Positions 45,640-57,604 of a stretch of DNA of 64,000 bases are shown in pieces (position 1 is the stretch's first letter; each line of letters starts with the position of its first letter). The translations under genes were made by a program, and so were the position numbers. Origin of the DNA: Tetrastigma voinierianum (Eukaryota > Streptophyta > Magnoliopsida > Vitales > Vitaceae); assembly GCA_016808115.1 (NCBI GenBank), contig JAEQBH010004127.1, forward strand, positions 186,001-250,000, in the 5' to 3' direction. The notes under the pieces are model-generated. The model was not told the origin of the DNA, ran no database searches, and saw only the letters and a list, made by a program, of their open reading frames with translations.

Positions 45640-47460
45640 GACATCGACATTCATCACCCACCCTTGAGGGACTAGATGAGAAGCGAGAAGAAATAGGGGA
45701 CTGGATACTACTTTCTTTCTTTAACATGCTATTTGTTGAGCTATCACTTCCACGTCCTCAGAAGGAGTGTCCGAGCCTTACCTTTCACTCGAAACCAACT
45801 AGGATATTGATTCCTCTTTTCACCCTTTCTTGACGGCTGGACCCTCTGCAGATATCAGTAACCTTCAATTAAGCGGATGAGCGTCGTGCTGAGACCTATC
45901 CGAAGGTCGCAAGTGAAGGAGGATGCGACCTCGTGTCCTCACAGTGAAGGGTTGCAAGTTACCTTCCAGTTCAGCTGACAATGAGCAAAATGATATTTCA
46001 AAAGCAGTTGGTTCATTTAGTTGATCTTCTTGGCGCTAAGTTCAGGAGACGAGAGCGAGTCACAACTTGTTACGAAAGAAGAAGGCTAGGAAGGATATTA
46101 ATGGCTAGTTCTGAAGGTTCTAAAAGAAAGCCTATGATAGCTCATGAAGTCAGAAAAAGGTGATAGACGCGCGTACACGCGCATTTTTTAGCAACTTTAC
46201 GGCATAGGGACAAGCTTAAGAAAAGAGTAAGTATTAGCTATAAGAGAAAGCGCTTACTCAATATAGATATATAGAGGTAGCAGCTGACTAATGATAAGAG
46301 TTTTCCATGACTATTCAATTCAAGGTTTTCTGGAATTTATTTTGATCAATCGAGTATCGAGCAAAAATGACTTGCTTTACTAACAACAGCACCTGTCGTG
46401 GGCTTTACTGACTAATGAGTTCTCTGTCACTATCCATTTAGAAGATTGCTTAAACTATTTTTTTCCGGGAGACTGAATAATGTTGTTGATTCCTTGAGCG
46501 GCTAAGCTGAGTTAGTTCCATTAAAGTTGGGCCAGGCATGCGAGGCTCTAGGAAATGAAGTGCCATATGGTGGGGTGCTAAGTCGTGACAACTATGGCTT
46601 GATGATGGCGAAGCGATTTTCTAAAGTGCTCTCAACGGCTTTTTTAGGCCTTTTGTGATGTCGAGATAACTAACTACCCCTGTCTGATGGCATAGGGATT
46701 CGTCATGTATGAAACTAAATAGTATGCCATACATTTCAAATCATCTTGCGTCTCTTGAGACGGGGACCTTTTATCCACGACTTTCACCTATTGTGTACCT
46801 GCTTCCCTCTTTTATGCGAATAGCATTTCTTATTCTGATTTGAAGGCGACAAACAAGGTGTCCCTCTTCTTTTCTTCTATTTTTCCCTTGATTCTAGAAG
46901 TACCTCGTGTAGGACGAAAGCCCCGGCAAGAGTAGGCCCGAAGCAAGAAAGCGAGAATAAGTGCCTGCGCCTTTACTACAGCCAAGGGCGTTAGCGCATC
47001 CATTTTCTTTCATATCGCTAGGCACTCACGAAGGTGAGGATTGTTTTTTTGGCTAGCAACGATTGAAGATTGAGGTTAATTGAAGCTTTTGAAGTCCCCC
47101 TACCGGATCTTTTGCATCTGACTTTCCTTATCAGGCGGTTCCTTATATGATTTGGTGGGCTCAACCGTCCGTACCCACATATTATAATATAATAATGGTA
47201 GAGTAAGGGTGAAGGGTACATTCCATGAATGGGATGGAGGAATTGATTGATACCGCCTTACCTGATAGAGGAAAGCGCTGACCCGAGAGGCCAGCCAATC
47301 GGTATTGATCGTTGGAAAAGGACCTTAATGGGTCAGGTGGTTCTTGACATTTACTTGATAAGTCAGAGTGGATTGCTCTCGATCTTTGCAATGAGCACTT
47401 GCTTCTATTCATCTCTTTTAACCAAAGTAGCTTAAACAGTAAGGAGCCTTGGAAGTCGAC
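45640..47460. other. Stretch resembling plant mitochondrial intergenic DNA, with a possible RNase H scrap
   Basis: The base composition and phrasing (GAAAGCCCCGGCAAGAGTAGG, GCAAGAAAGCGAG, GCCAAGGGCGTTAGCGC) resemble plant mitochondrial intergenic sequence rather than the surrounding LTRs. No mitochondrial gene is recognised. Around 46395-46530, plus-strand frames give FPGRLNNVVDSLSG, similar to the NVVADALSR end of Ty3 RNase H, so part may be a retroelement scrap. A 60-codon frame at 45981-46163 is unrecognised. The origin is inference. Confidence 0.35.
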
Positions 47461-47506
47461 CTATGGTTACCTTGCGTCGGTTGGTTGTCAAATAATTGTT
47501 TATAGG

Positions 47507-47885
47507 TGTAACGACCCATTGACCATGTAGATGTGTGCCGGCCTAAGAGGCCCCTCACGGCTAAAATGCATCTCTTAAGTTAAGAGAAGCACGTACTTAT
47601 ATAGTGCAGTTTCTCACTTATCAGATGTGGGATGTGATGACACCCTCCCACGTACGGACAATGTCCTTGTTGTGTCCCATGGGATTGCAGGCTAAACGGA
47701 ATGAGACCGCATCGGGGTTGGGGATCGGCTGCGTACCATTGGTGACCGACCCAACCATGTAGATATTATCTGCTTCAAGCCTAAGGCGCCCTCACGACTT
47801 TAAAACACGTCTACTAGGTTAAGAGAAGCTGTACTTATATGTGCGGGGGTTTCTCCCCCTTATAGATGTGGGATGTGTGAAGACA
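47507..47885 (+). mobile_element. TRIM-like pair of short direct repeats
   Basis: Two related repeats, 47507-47642 (136 bp) and 47740-47885 (146 bp), flank about 97 bp. Both contain a GACCCA..CCATGTAGAT start, a CCTAAG.CGCCCTCACG block, GTTAAGAGAAGC, a TATA-like ACTTATAT(A/G) and the end GATGTGGGATGTG. The first begins TGTAACGACCC and ends ATGACA. The size and architecture fit a terminal-repeat retrotransposon in miniature. No primer site or clear target duplication is visible, so a simple tandem duplication is the alternative. Confidence 0.6.
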
Positions 47886-48129
47886 TAGCAATGGACGGTG
47901 AGAGCGGTCTAACAACTAAAGGATGCCGTGGCCTTTAGCGAACCACTAAAGATTGAGTTACGCTGAAAGGGTCTGAAAAGTGTGTTTCTTCAGCCCTTCA
48001 TTATTATTAGTAAGATGGGGGCGTATCTTAGATATGAGGTATTAGGTTATAAATTTTGATTGAGAATACCTAGTTACTACGAATCAACATCATCTGAGTA
48101 CTCTGTATAAAAGTAACTTTGGTATGCTC

Positions 48130-48520
48130 TACCACAATTCAAATATGGTGAGTAGCACCCTGTTGCGCCATATGAAAGGAATCATGCATCTACATATCCC
48201 AAACAATTTTTATTTTGATTTCTTTGGGTAAAATAAACCCATATCTATAGTTTTGTGGAGGTAGTGCAATATATATTTGATAAAATTCCAATGTCATCGG
48301 GTTGGAGCAAAATTGTATTTTGCTAATAAATTGATAGAAAAAGCAATGTGTAGGCGAGTACAATTGGCAAGGTACATAAGTGCACCAATAGTACTAAGAT
48401 ATGATGCTTTAGGACCAAGTAATTCTTCATCATTTTCACATTGAAGAAATAAGTCATTTTTCACATCAAGTGATCGGACAACCATTGTGTAAAGCTTGAC
48501 CATAATTTCATTTTCAATTA
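48130..48520 (-). pseudogene. Ty1/Copia pol scrap (end of RT and RNase H)
   Basis: 48503-48294 reads VRSLDVKNDLF, then ELLGPKASYLSTIGALMYLANCTRLHIAFSINLLAKY, the highly conserved Copia RT-RNase H junction. In other frames the region 48290-48130 continues with IWVYFTQ (family DMGLFYP) and GYVDA.FLS (family GYADAGYLS). Nothing else of the element is recognised on either side. Confidence 0.82.
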
Positions 48521-49540
48521 AGTATATTTGTGTAAAAAGGAAAAATATAAAAAATTATTTTACAAAATTAATTAAATTCAAGGTTTCCATCATTATTATT
48601 ATTATTTTATTTCTTCATAAATTCCCAATGTTTTAAAGGTATGTCTTATATTTTTTATATCAATATAATTATGTGTTAGGTCTAAATTGTCTAAATCTTG
48701 TGTTATACAATAAGATGGCTACTTTGAAGATCATATTTGATGACATTCATGATCAGTAGAGCTTGAAAAAGAAATGAATTCGGGTTAGAGCAATCTTGTG
48801 GTGTAGGGACATGTACCATACTCGAGTGCGGACTAAGGAGTGAAGCGTGTGGGATCTTTGAGGCGAGTGACTTGGAGGCTATTCAGAACACTTGGAGCAA
48901 GTAATTAATGGGCCTAAGATGATTTTTGGCAAGTGGATAAATATCAAATCAAAAAGATCCAGACTTATAAGCTGTCAAACTAGAATTAGAAACAAATTAG
49001 GATTATATTATGAAGAGGTTACTTGAGCAACAAGTTTCCTTATTCTGATGTGATAGCTTAAAGACAATTAAAAAAAAAATAAGGTAGAGTTTAACTCCTT
49101 ATTAAGATGATCAGCACTTATCTAGACTTTCCAGAGTGAATTACAAGAAATTTGTAGTCGCCACGAATTTCATGAAAAGCGAGGCTTGAAGAACAAAGCG
49201 AGAAGTCGGACATGCTGGAAGGGAGTGCGAATCAGCGGGGATGCTCGATTGAGTTATTGCACGTTAAAAGCCTTTCATCTTGTGTGAAAGATGACGTTCT
49301 TTACTTTCTTCATCTTATATTGATGTAATGTGGGTTATGAGTGTGTGATGCTATTGAGAAATGAATGAAGAGAGTTTATTAAGATTCCACTACTTGGTGA
49401 TTAGGTTTGAAGGTCGTTGAGTAGAAAGAAAGTCTTGTACGCATATGACTAAATTGTAAACCTTAGATTAAGATTAGTAAATCCTATAACATGCGGGCAT
49501 AACCCCATGGACGTAAGCTGATTATCGTGCTGAAGGCTGA
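48521..49540. other. No gene recognised
   Basis: AT-rich sequence with short homopolymer runs. It could be decayed LTR of the Copia scrap or the outer flank of element E. No motif supports either. Confidence 0.4.
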
Positions 49541-50706
49541 TTTAATGCTATATAAAATGTGTACCTATATGCCTTGAGTACTGTGTCATCTATCAAGTAA
49601 TATAAGTATGCCTAGAAATCACGGATATCGATCCACAGGGAGAAGTGCTTTGACTACTGAAATTGGCCTTATAATATTATCTAGACTTAAGCTCTGAATT
49701 TCTATCTAACTAACGTATGTGATTAAAAATAAAGCTAAATTAAACTGTAGAATTTCTCTTCTTGTAAAGACTAGGGATTTGTCTCCCCCTGCCACTTTTG
49801 ACGGATTATAACCTAGAGGAGTCAATATTCTGTCTATTAATGATTTCTTGATGACGGGTGATCGTGCCTACGAGATACCCTTTCTCAAGGTATATCTGCC
49901 TATCTCGCTAGTAGGGTTAGGTGCATCTGCACAGACCAGATACTCGGAATGCCTAAATCATTGAACCACTACTTGCCACTCGGAATCGGGATATCTACAT
50001 TTATCGATTTGCTTAGGGTCTCTCTATTCAGATCCCTGGGATTTCTTATCTCTCGATCTCGGATACCCTGCAAGATCATGTCAATGTTGGCCAGATATCA
50101 CCATGAATATGAACCACAGATATAGAGGCGATCGATGCAAATCATAAATCGCAGGGCCAGAATGAGTTTAAGCATTAATCCATTCAATTGTGACAAGGTT
50201 CAACAAAACCCTAGAAATCAATCTAGAACATAGTAGAACTGAATATATGCATCATTTTATAAATCATCAATCGTTTATGAGAAAAGAAAAATACAAAAAC
50301 ACTGTCTTTTCCAATGATTCGGGTTGCTGCTCTCTGTTTTCTGAGCTCTAGTCTACACGTTCTTCGATGCCTCGAAATTAGGTCTCCATTGCTTTTTATG
50401 ATTCTGAGGCAGAAATCGCGATGACGTCGTGACGTTGAGGCGTCGTGACGTTAGGTTACTTATAGGGGTCACGACGTTGAGAAGTCACGATGTTGGAACA
50501 TCGCGACGTTGGCACATCGCGACATTACTGCTAGCTTTTCTCCTAACCTTTCTTACCGGCGGTGCGAAAACCACCTCTTCACGCAATTCAAAAAAACTCC
50601 GAAATCATATACTTTAGGCTATAATCGCGCTTATTTAAATGTAAAATCAACTTCAAACATAAAGCGGGTGGAGTATAATATATAGTGTTTTAGGCACTCA
50701 TTTACA
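49541..50706 (-). repeat. 3' LTR of element E
   Basis: On the minus strand it starts TGTAAATGAGTGCCTAAAAC right after AATTGGGG, a short polypurine tract. It contains six CG-rich inverted motifs at 50417-50527 (for example GTCGTGACG). The distal end is approximate: a CTGTGGATCGATATCCGTG block near 49625 resembles LTR ends of related elements, and no primer site is present to fix it. Confidence 0.6.
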
Positions 50707-52385
50707 CCCCAATTCGACCTCTTGCTTGTCCCCGAGAAGCAAAGCGGAGCTCAAACTCAATGCAAGAACCCCAACATACTATTTCGAAACCATGATTGTG
50801 ATGCCCATGCTGCTAGAAGAAGGATCAAAATGGACCGACTTACAAATCTTGCCTTTTCACTCGAATTTAAGGGGATCCATAAGGATGTTCGACTTTCGAG
50901 GCTCGGTGAACATGAGATTCGAGTTGGCAAAGAGACCTGACCTCTAAGTTTTCAATATAGCCATTCCCAGGCCTATGTGCATTTAATACATGATCACAGT
51001 GTACAGCTAGGTTAAGATACCCCCAAACTTGAACTAGCCCACCTGGCTTGGAAGCATCTAACTCTGAAGGATAAGAATGCACCATTTGTATTCACTTAGC
51101 ATACCTACTCCATAAAGAAAAACTAGTGCCCGTAAGTTTATATTGAGTGTTCCTATAGCGGGGATTCGTTGGTGGCTCCCCACCAGTTGGTTAAGGGCAC
51201 CGGACATTCAATTCCCCTCGAACTTCACCCCGAACACTAAACTAAACCCTAAGGACCCTAGGCGTAGAAACTTCCATCCTGCAGCCCGTATAGCAGTGAG
51301 TGAAGTCCCGATGTTTCCACGGCCGGGTTAATTTCGGGAGCATTAGGCTTTGAAAGGCCCCCTTGGTATGCTCAAGGGATTCCGATTAGAAAGATCCCGC
51401 TTAATGTTTCATATTTGTTTTTTTTGTTTTTTCATTTTATTTATTTTTAGTATATATTTGGGGCTCGAAGAAGCGATCCTCTTTTCTATGGTGTCTCATG
51501 TTTGGTGTTTAAAAGCCCCACGATTTGTTGGACCTTAGTAAGCCAGGTTCGGAGCCTAGGCATACCTTAGCGATCATCTGTGTGTGGGTGATATGCTAGT
51601 TGAGGGTGGTTTCTTGAATATCCCGGAGGGTGATTCTCATCTCCTACCTACTCCAGCGTGAAATTCGAGCATCTAGCGACTCTGGATCTCTGGATTTATA
51701 CTATGTTTTTCTAAAAAGATTTTTGAAGTAGTCCATAGGGATCCTTGAATAGAATCAGGCGCATAACTACCAAAACAATCCTACAACCTAAACAAACCAA
51801 AATCGGGAACTCCTAATGAATCGAAACAGAAAAATGCCCTACGAATAGACAGAAAACAGATGACACTACAATAATCATCCCACCTGAGCCTAAGCAAGGG
51901 CCGCATGTAACTAAGCCTGAAGACTCAACATACTAAAAATGCAGCGCCAAAAAACAAAACTTCAAATATAACCCAAAAATAAGACCAAACAAACACCAAA
52001 ACAACCTAACGCATCACCAAACCCAGATCCACCCGCATCCCCCAGACAAGTATGGACATTGTATCCGATGCATTTATGAAAGAGCGAGAGGGTGAAACCT
52101 CACAGTGATCGGCTGGATCCTAACGATGGCTAGAAGAAGGGTGAGAATCTGGGTAAAGGCCCAGTCACGGAGAATTTCGCGATTCACGGAGGATAGTCGC
52201 CTGGTTGGCGGGACTATCGCATGTATCAACTTGGAGGCCTGCATCTGAGTGATGATGAGGACTCGTGCTCCACCAGGTCTGCGTCCACAGTAGGCCTCGA
52301 AATGAGCGGTGAGATTCTAGGCGGGTCCTCGGGGATAGTGGAAGGGTGATTAGATCCTCCTCTTGGGGCCGGGTTGTGGTGGTGG
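50707..52385 (-). other. 3' UTR of element E
   Basis: Between the third ORF and the polypurine tract. No protein motif recognised. A T-rich run lies at about 51417-51450 and a CCCCGGCC-containing stretch at 51300-51330. Several 60-75-codon frames exist but are unsupported. Confidence 0.55.
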
Positions 52386-53360
52386 TCAGTCAGATGGGAG
52401 GATGGTTGTGGGTGGTGGATGGGAGGGATGTACGTAGCGGAGGGGATGGGAGGAGGGCTGTCGGCGTCACCACGAGGGGGGTCGTAGGGAGGCTAAAGCT
52501 AGAGCCTTGATACTCTTGAAGCTCATCCTCATCCGAGGGTTCATTGCTTGAGTCATACATCGCTTCGGGGCGTGGTACACCCGACTTGTCGTGTTTGACC
52601 ATAATTGCCTTAATCGGGTGTATCCACGCCTCATTGTCTTCTAAGGGCACCGAAACGCTTGCATAAGTAAAGTACGTAGGAAAGGGTGCCCTAGGTTCAT
52701 CTTCGCATCCGGTTATGGAGGATGGCATCCCTCCTATCTTTGCCTTACATCAAAGGAAGAGGATGTCACGGAGGATGGCATAATTAAGTAAGACACGTTG
52801 GCGGTCGCCACACATTCGTCGTCGAGTGGGGCGATGTAATGGTGATGCGGTTGTAGGGATGTAGGCTAAATGTTTGGCTGGAAGTGCGGCGCATGCCCTT
52901 CACTATTAAGCTTCCATTGACCACCTTATTGGTCAATACCTAATGACTTAGTGTCATTTGCGCATGGAGCCTATCAAAGGGCTTAGAGGGAACTAGGTTA
53001 AGGTTATAATATTGGTTGATAGACTTTGCGCTGAAGTCTACCAACACCACACACACCCGAACCTTTTTCAAAACATGAGAGGCGAGATTAGCGTAAAATT
53101 CTCGTACGACACTTGTGGCAGCAGGGTGAGGAGGTTGACATAGTGCTCGTCATCCCTTATTCGCAATTGTTTTGCGGAAGAAGTCCTCGGGGTGGTGAAA
53201 CCCCTTTTCCTTAATGAACGACCGATTTTTGGAAATGAGGCCGAAATTCTTGGCTGTACTCTCGTTGATAAAATTGTCATGGTCATAGGTACAAGCGAGC
53301 TCTTCACTAGCCCGCCCTCGCTTAGCGGTCATCTTTTGGTGCTTACTCGACATTGGTACG
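52386..53360 (-). pseudogene. Env-position ORF of element E
   Basis: A plausible start at 53353 gives MSSKHQKMTAKRGRASEE followed by NESTAKNFGLISKNRSFIKE and KGFHHPEDF, the N-terminal layout of the plant Athila third-ORF family (basic start, then KNR..I.ERGF). After frame shifts, 52728-52390 encodes an acidic/proline-rich C-terminal part with SNEPSDEDEL and PSPPLRTSLPSTTHNHPP. The REFYAN core kept in element A is not readable here. The function of the family is unknown. Confidence 0.6.
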
Positions 53361-53808
53361 TATGGGTGGTCTTTGTTTAACCTGCAGAGCAGTGGGGCCC
53401 CGAGCGGCTCAGTGAAGCCACAAGCTCCTTTGGGGCAATGGATCGAACACCCGGTGCGATGGAAATTTGAGGGCCTCGTGGTCTACCCGTGACTGCCAAT
53501 GACCCTAAACACGCCTAAGGGCCCTTCCTAACCCTAATAAGACCCAAAGCGCAGGACAAATCGGCTCCAATGGAAGGAATCTGAACCTGCGTGGACCCGT
53601 AAATTGCCTGGATTAGGGCACCAAATCAGGCTGTTCACTAGGAGACGGAGGCCCTAGAGAAGGGCGCAGAGCCGTGGGAGGGTCTTAGGGCTGGTTGGGA
53701 CAAATGGAGATGGGTGTGCTGGGTACTATAAGTGAAGGGATTTGGGAGCTCAACTTAGGGTTTTGCGTGAGAAAGAAGGTTGAGGGTTGTTGTGCATAAA
53801 ACATATAT

Positions 53809-54120
53809 AATGTCGCGACGTTCCAGAGGGTATATTAGCCAATGTCGTGACGTTCCAAAAGGGTGAGATTGCAACGTCGTGACGTGCCAGGGAGTCTATA
53901 AATCCAACGTCATGACGTTCAAATCCAACGTCACGACGTTCCAGAGAATGGTGCCAACTAACGTCGCGACGTTGGGGCCAATGTCGCAATGTTCCAGGGG
54001 GGTAGTCAAAATAGGGATAGCCAACATCGCGACATTGAGGCCCAACGTGTCGTGGCGTATTGACGATTTTTACGTATTACTCAGCGTCGCTGACGTTGAG
54101 ATCCAACATCACGACGTGAC
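53809..54120. repeat. Palindrome cluster, AACGTCGCGACGTT type
   Basis: About eleven near-palindromic motifs occur in 312 bp, spaced 20-45 bp apart, with variants such as GTCGCGACGTT, GTCGTGACGTT and GTCACGACGTT. At least one, AACGTCGCGACGTT near 53960, is a perfect 14-bp palindrome. The cluster lies between the integrase end and the third ORF of E. A six-motif version is in the LTR at 50417-50527. Confidence 0.92.
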
Positions 54121-54419
54121 AGAGAAGGTCAAATTGAAAAAAATTTCAAAAAATTTCTAAGTTTCGGAAAACCCCCTAAATGATGTTCTATCCCCATTGC
54201 ACTCTTGGAATGGGCTTCTCGAGCTATCTCCCCACTTCCATTGCTCTCTCGAGTCCTAAAAATAGACAATCGAAATAAACGCCCGATTACTTAAGAGAGG
54301 CGGACAAACATCTTTAAAAAGCTAAAACACCCCAGTTAGATACGAAAGAAAGATTTCAAAAGCAGGTTTCCTCCCAGTAAGCGCTGTTTAATGCTCATTA
54401 AGCTTGGCTTCCTAGATGT

Positions 54420-55374
54420 GTTCCGAAGTTAGGCGCAGCTCCTACCCTTGTCGCCAGGTATGTAGCGGAATGGTTTGCTTATTCACATGGATCTAAGCCC
54501 CGTATGGCTTGGCCAGTTGTGTATTAACTTTGAATGTTCCTTTCTCGGGGTGCATAATCTCCGGCTCCTCCGTAAGCCCAAGAAGACACGGGTATTTGTA
54601 AATGGTCGACCACCGTGACTTCAATTTCCCAAGAAAAGTTTGAGTCGGAATTGAATAAGGAGACCGTGGCACGCCTCGGGAATCTTTCCTCATGATATGT
54701 TTGTCATGCCAGGGTTTCATCTTTTCCTTATATATTTAGAGCATTCGTACACACCCCTCAACTGCGGAATTCATCAATTCACTAAAGGTACATGGCATCG
54801 CTTCTCCAGAGGCCACTTCTTTGTCCATGTTCGGCTTGTCAAGGTTGCCCGATGGGCTCTATGCTCGATTCTACTGCGGGTGGCATGCATTTCCATAAAC
54901 TATTCAGAATGGCGACATACCCAACCGTGTTTTAAATGTTGTCCTGTATGCCCAGAGTGCATCCTCAATCTTCTTCGACCAATCCTTCCTTGAGTTGTTG
55001 ATTGTTTTCTCCATAATGGACTTTATCTCTCGATTCGACACCTCTGCTTGCCCATTTTATTGTCGATGGTATGCGAGTGATGTGTGGTGCCACACTCCAT
55101 ATTTTTGTAAGACCTTGTCAACCATCTTATTGCAGAAATGAGTACCTCCATCTATGATCAATGCTCGTGGAGTTCCGAACCATGTAAATATGAGGCTGCG
55201 AAGGAACTTGGCTACCAAACTAGCATCATTAGTGTGTGTCGGTATTAGCCACCCATTTAGAGCGTAATCTTTGCCAAGCAAGGTGGCCGCAAGTTACTAA
55301 ATAGAGGAGGAAATGGGCCCATGAAATCCATCCCCCACAAATCAAATAGCTCAACTTCCAAAATTGTGCTCATA
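54420..55374 (-). pseudogene. Athila-type integrase of element E, catalytic residues preserved
   Basis: Reading across a few frame shifts, all three catalytic residues remain: Asp in WGMDFMGPF (55328-55326), Asp in ALIIDGGTHFCNKM (55152-55150) and Glu in NGQAEVSNREIK (55044-55042), 36 codons after the second Asp, as in the D-D-35-E family. The C-terminal domain at 54720-54493 has MKPWHDKHIMRK, FLGKLKSRW and EIMHPEKGTFKVN. The zinc finger upstream is lost at the junction with the Tat LTR. Confidence 0.82.
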
Positions 55375-55379
55375 GGTGG

Positions 55380-57370
55380 TGTGGACCTACGATCCACGGT
55401 AGGCACGACCTAAGCACAAATGAAAAGAAAATGTTGGTTGATTTTCCAAGTTTTAGAAAATCAGTCCTCAAGAGAAGCTTGGTTTTAATTTAATTAAGGA
55501 CTTACTTTTTGTTTTTTATTTTATAAAGGGAAAACCAAGTAAGAACAAAAACCTAAGGACTTGATAAAAAAAAAAAACAAAGTGCGAAAACTAGATTAAG
55601 ATTAGGGATCGATTTTACCCATTGGGAAGGTACCTCATGTGAGGTAGCACCCCTCTAGGTCCAGAACTCGGTCTCTACTAATGAATTGGGTATGTGGGAG
55701 CATATGGGTCAAAGATCAAATAGCCTCCTAGGCTACATAGATGACTTGAATCTCACCAACCTACTCAGTATCTAACATAAACACTCAACCAATCAAAACA
55801 ATGGGTGCGTACCTATGGTCCCTAACTTAGCCTTTGCATAAGAGAGTCGATCAAGAAGCTCAAATGCACCACAAATATCAAAAATTCAAACACCGTATAC
55901 GCATATGAATACAAATACCAACGCCCAAGCATGTACCTGAGGTCCCTAGCCATGCGCAGCAGGAATAGGTAGGGCAAATAATACATCATACATCATGCAT
56001 TTAAAACCAAATATCGGATCCCATACCAAAAGAAAGGAAGCAGGCTGAAATGAGGTAAGTGGTTTGCTTACTTTAGCACACATTCCTACAAAATCCCACA
56101 AACCGAACCATACTTACCAATCCCACATTTGCCTACCCCACTTTGTTTTTCAAGAGCCAGAAACTGAACTAAGACCTGGCGACCTCTGGGTTCCTTAAGA
56201 GTAAATAGGAGCACACCATAATAGATTCGGGCTTGAAACATGCTAAAATAGGGGCTTGCCCTTGAGAACATCTTACTGCTTAGTTAGACGGTTCTCAACA
56301 GAATCCAAGCGATTTAGAAAAATTCTAAAACTTTGTCGAAAATTCCTCGTATAGTAAGGAATCTATGAAACAAATGATGCATGATTCGAGTCGGATGAGT
56401 GAGAACCAATAGAAACACGGCAAAGTGTTCTAAAGCGAAATTTGCCAACCAAAGCCACCAGTTTACTATTAAAAATGAAGACCATAGGACTCAACTAATT
56501 TACAAGCGATGCAGCCACCTAGATGCCTAGAACCAAACTGAAATTCCAGCCACCTAAATCCAGTAGAACTTATTGCAAATTCAACTACCATAAAGCCTCG
56601 AATAAAGCCAATATTCCTAGAAGTCACTTGGCCATTCCATAAGCGTCCAACACAAATTTAGGAATGAGCAAGTAACCATTCGCAGATGAAATTCCAAGGA
56701 GACAAGATATAACCTTGCAATCACACACCTATATTAAGTAATAATCATAAACCTACTCATCCAACTCAATACCACGACCAAATTTCTTTGTTTGAAACTT
56801 AACTTGATAGGCGGCTGGTTCGGTTTCCCAACCGATCCATATGGTTGAGAAAATATCTCAAAACTTGTCAGAACTTCCTCACAAAGTCAGTAATTCAACA
56901 GGACAAACGGAGTGCAATTCCGACTCCGAATGACCAAGAACCAACAAAAACAAAGCAAAGTACCCAGCGCGATTCAGGAAAACTAAAACCCAATGAGCGG
57001 CTATTTCGGTTGCAATACAGTCCATGCGGTTGAGAAAAGATCTAAAACCCCATGAGACCTTTCTCACGAGTCAGGAATCAAAAAAAAACAAACGAATTAC
57101 AATTTCGACTTTGAATGACAAGAACCAACACAAACAAAGCAAAATTACCTAAAGTACATTAGATTCACGGAAAACGAACCCGATAGTGGATGGTTTGGTT
57201 TCCCAACCGGTCCAGCCAGTTGAGAAAAGATCTCAAAACTTGTCATAAATTTCTCATAGAGTCAAGAATCCAACAAGATAAACGGACTGCAATTCCGACT
57301 CTTAATGACCAAGAACCAACACAAACAAAGCAAGGTACAAAAGTGGCACATTAGGAAAACCCGAACCCAT
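55380..57370 (-). repeat. Tat-type LTR, second copy (uninterrupted target site)
   Basis: It is collinear with 7437-7736 joined to 25162-27534. At 55681-55710 the sequence GAATTGGGTATGTGGGAGCATATGGG runs without interruption, which is the empty site of element A. Three units of about 180 bp lie in tandem at 56810-57365, each with a CCGGTTGAGAAAAGATCTCAAAAC-like and a CGACTC.GAATGACCAAGAACC-like block. It is wedged between a truncated E and a truncated LTR of D; no target duplication found. Confidence 0.75.
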
Positions 57371-57604
57371 CTTGGCGTTTCATCGCCTCGGCTTGGTGAA
57401 ATTCTACGAAGTTCATATTCGGCACCAATAAGAAGCCAAGCTTGGTACGAAGTTCCCAAGACCTGCAAAACTATCCAAAACTATCTTGGCTCTGTCGAGG
57501 AAGGCGCACATGACGAGGTGAAGCTGAATTCATATGATTAGTGCGCAAAGCGCTCAAGCTATCTTGAATAGGGCTCGAATAGCACTTTTTAGGCACTAAG
57601 TCCA
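57371..57604 (-). repeat. 3' LTR of element D, first 234 bp only
   Basis: It starts TGGACTTAGTGCCTAAAAAG (relatives start TGATTAGTGCC) right after a GGTTGGGG tract and matches the first part of the B LTR, including TTTTGCAGGTCTTGGGAAC and CCAAGCTTGGCTTC. It stops at about 57371, where the Tat LTR begins. Confidence 0.75.

Larger units (their letters stand above)
49541..55379 (-). mobile_element. Athila-type element E, 5'-truncated
   Basis: The minus strand gives integrase (55374-54420), a post-pol spacer with dense palindromes, an env-position ORF, a 3' UTR, a short polypurine tract and an LTR (50706 to about 49541). Gag, protease, RT and RNase H are missing because a Tat-type LTR joins inside the integrase start at about 55380. 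Its integrase and third ORF resemble D and A, but its LTR palindromes are of a different sequence, so it is a separate family. Confidence 0.72.

Noticed and set aside
47507..47885. Cassandra-type TRIM or an snRNA gene
   Set aside because: No 5S rRNA-like segment is present in the repeats, and no U-snRNA body follows the USE-TATA motifs.
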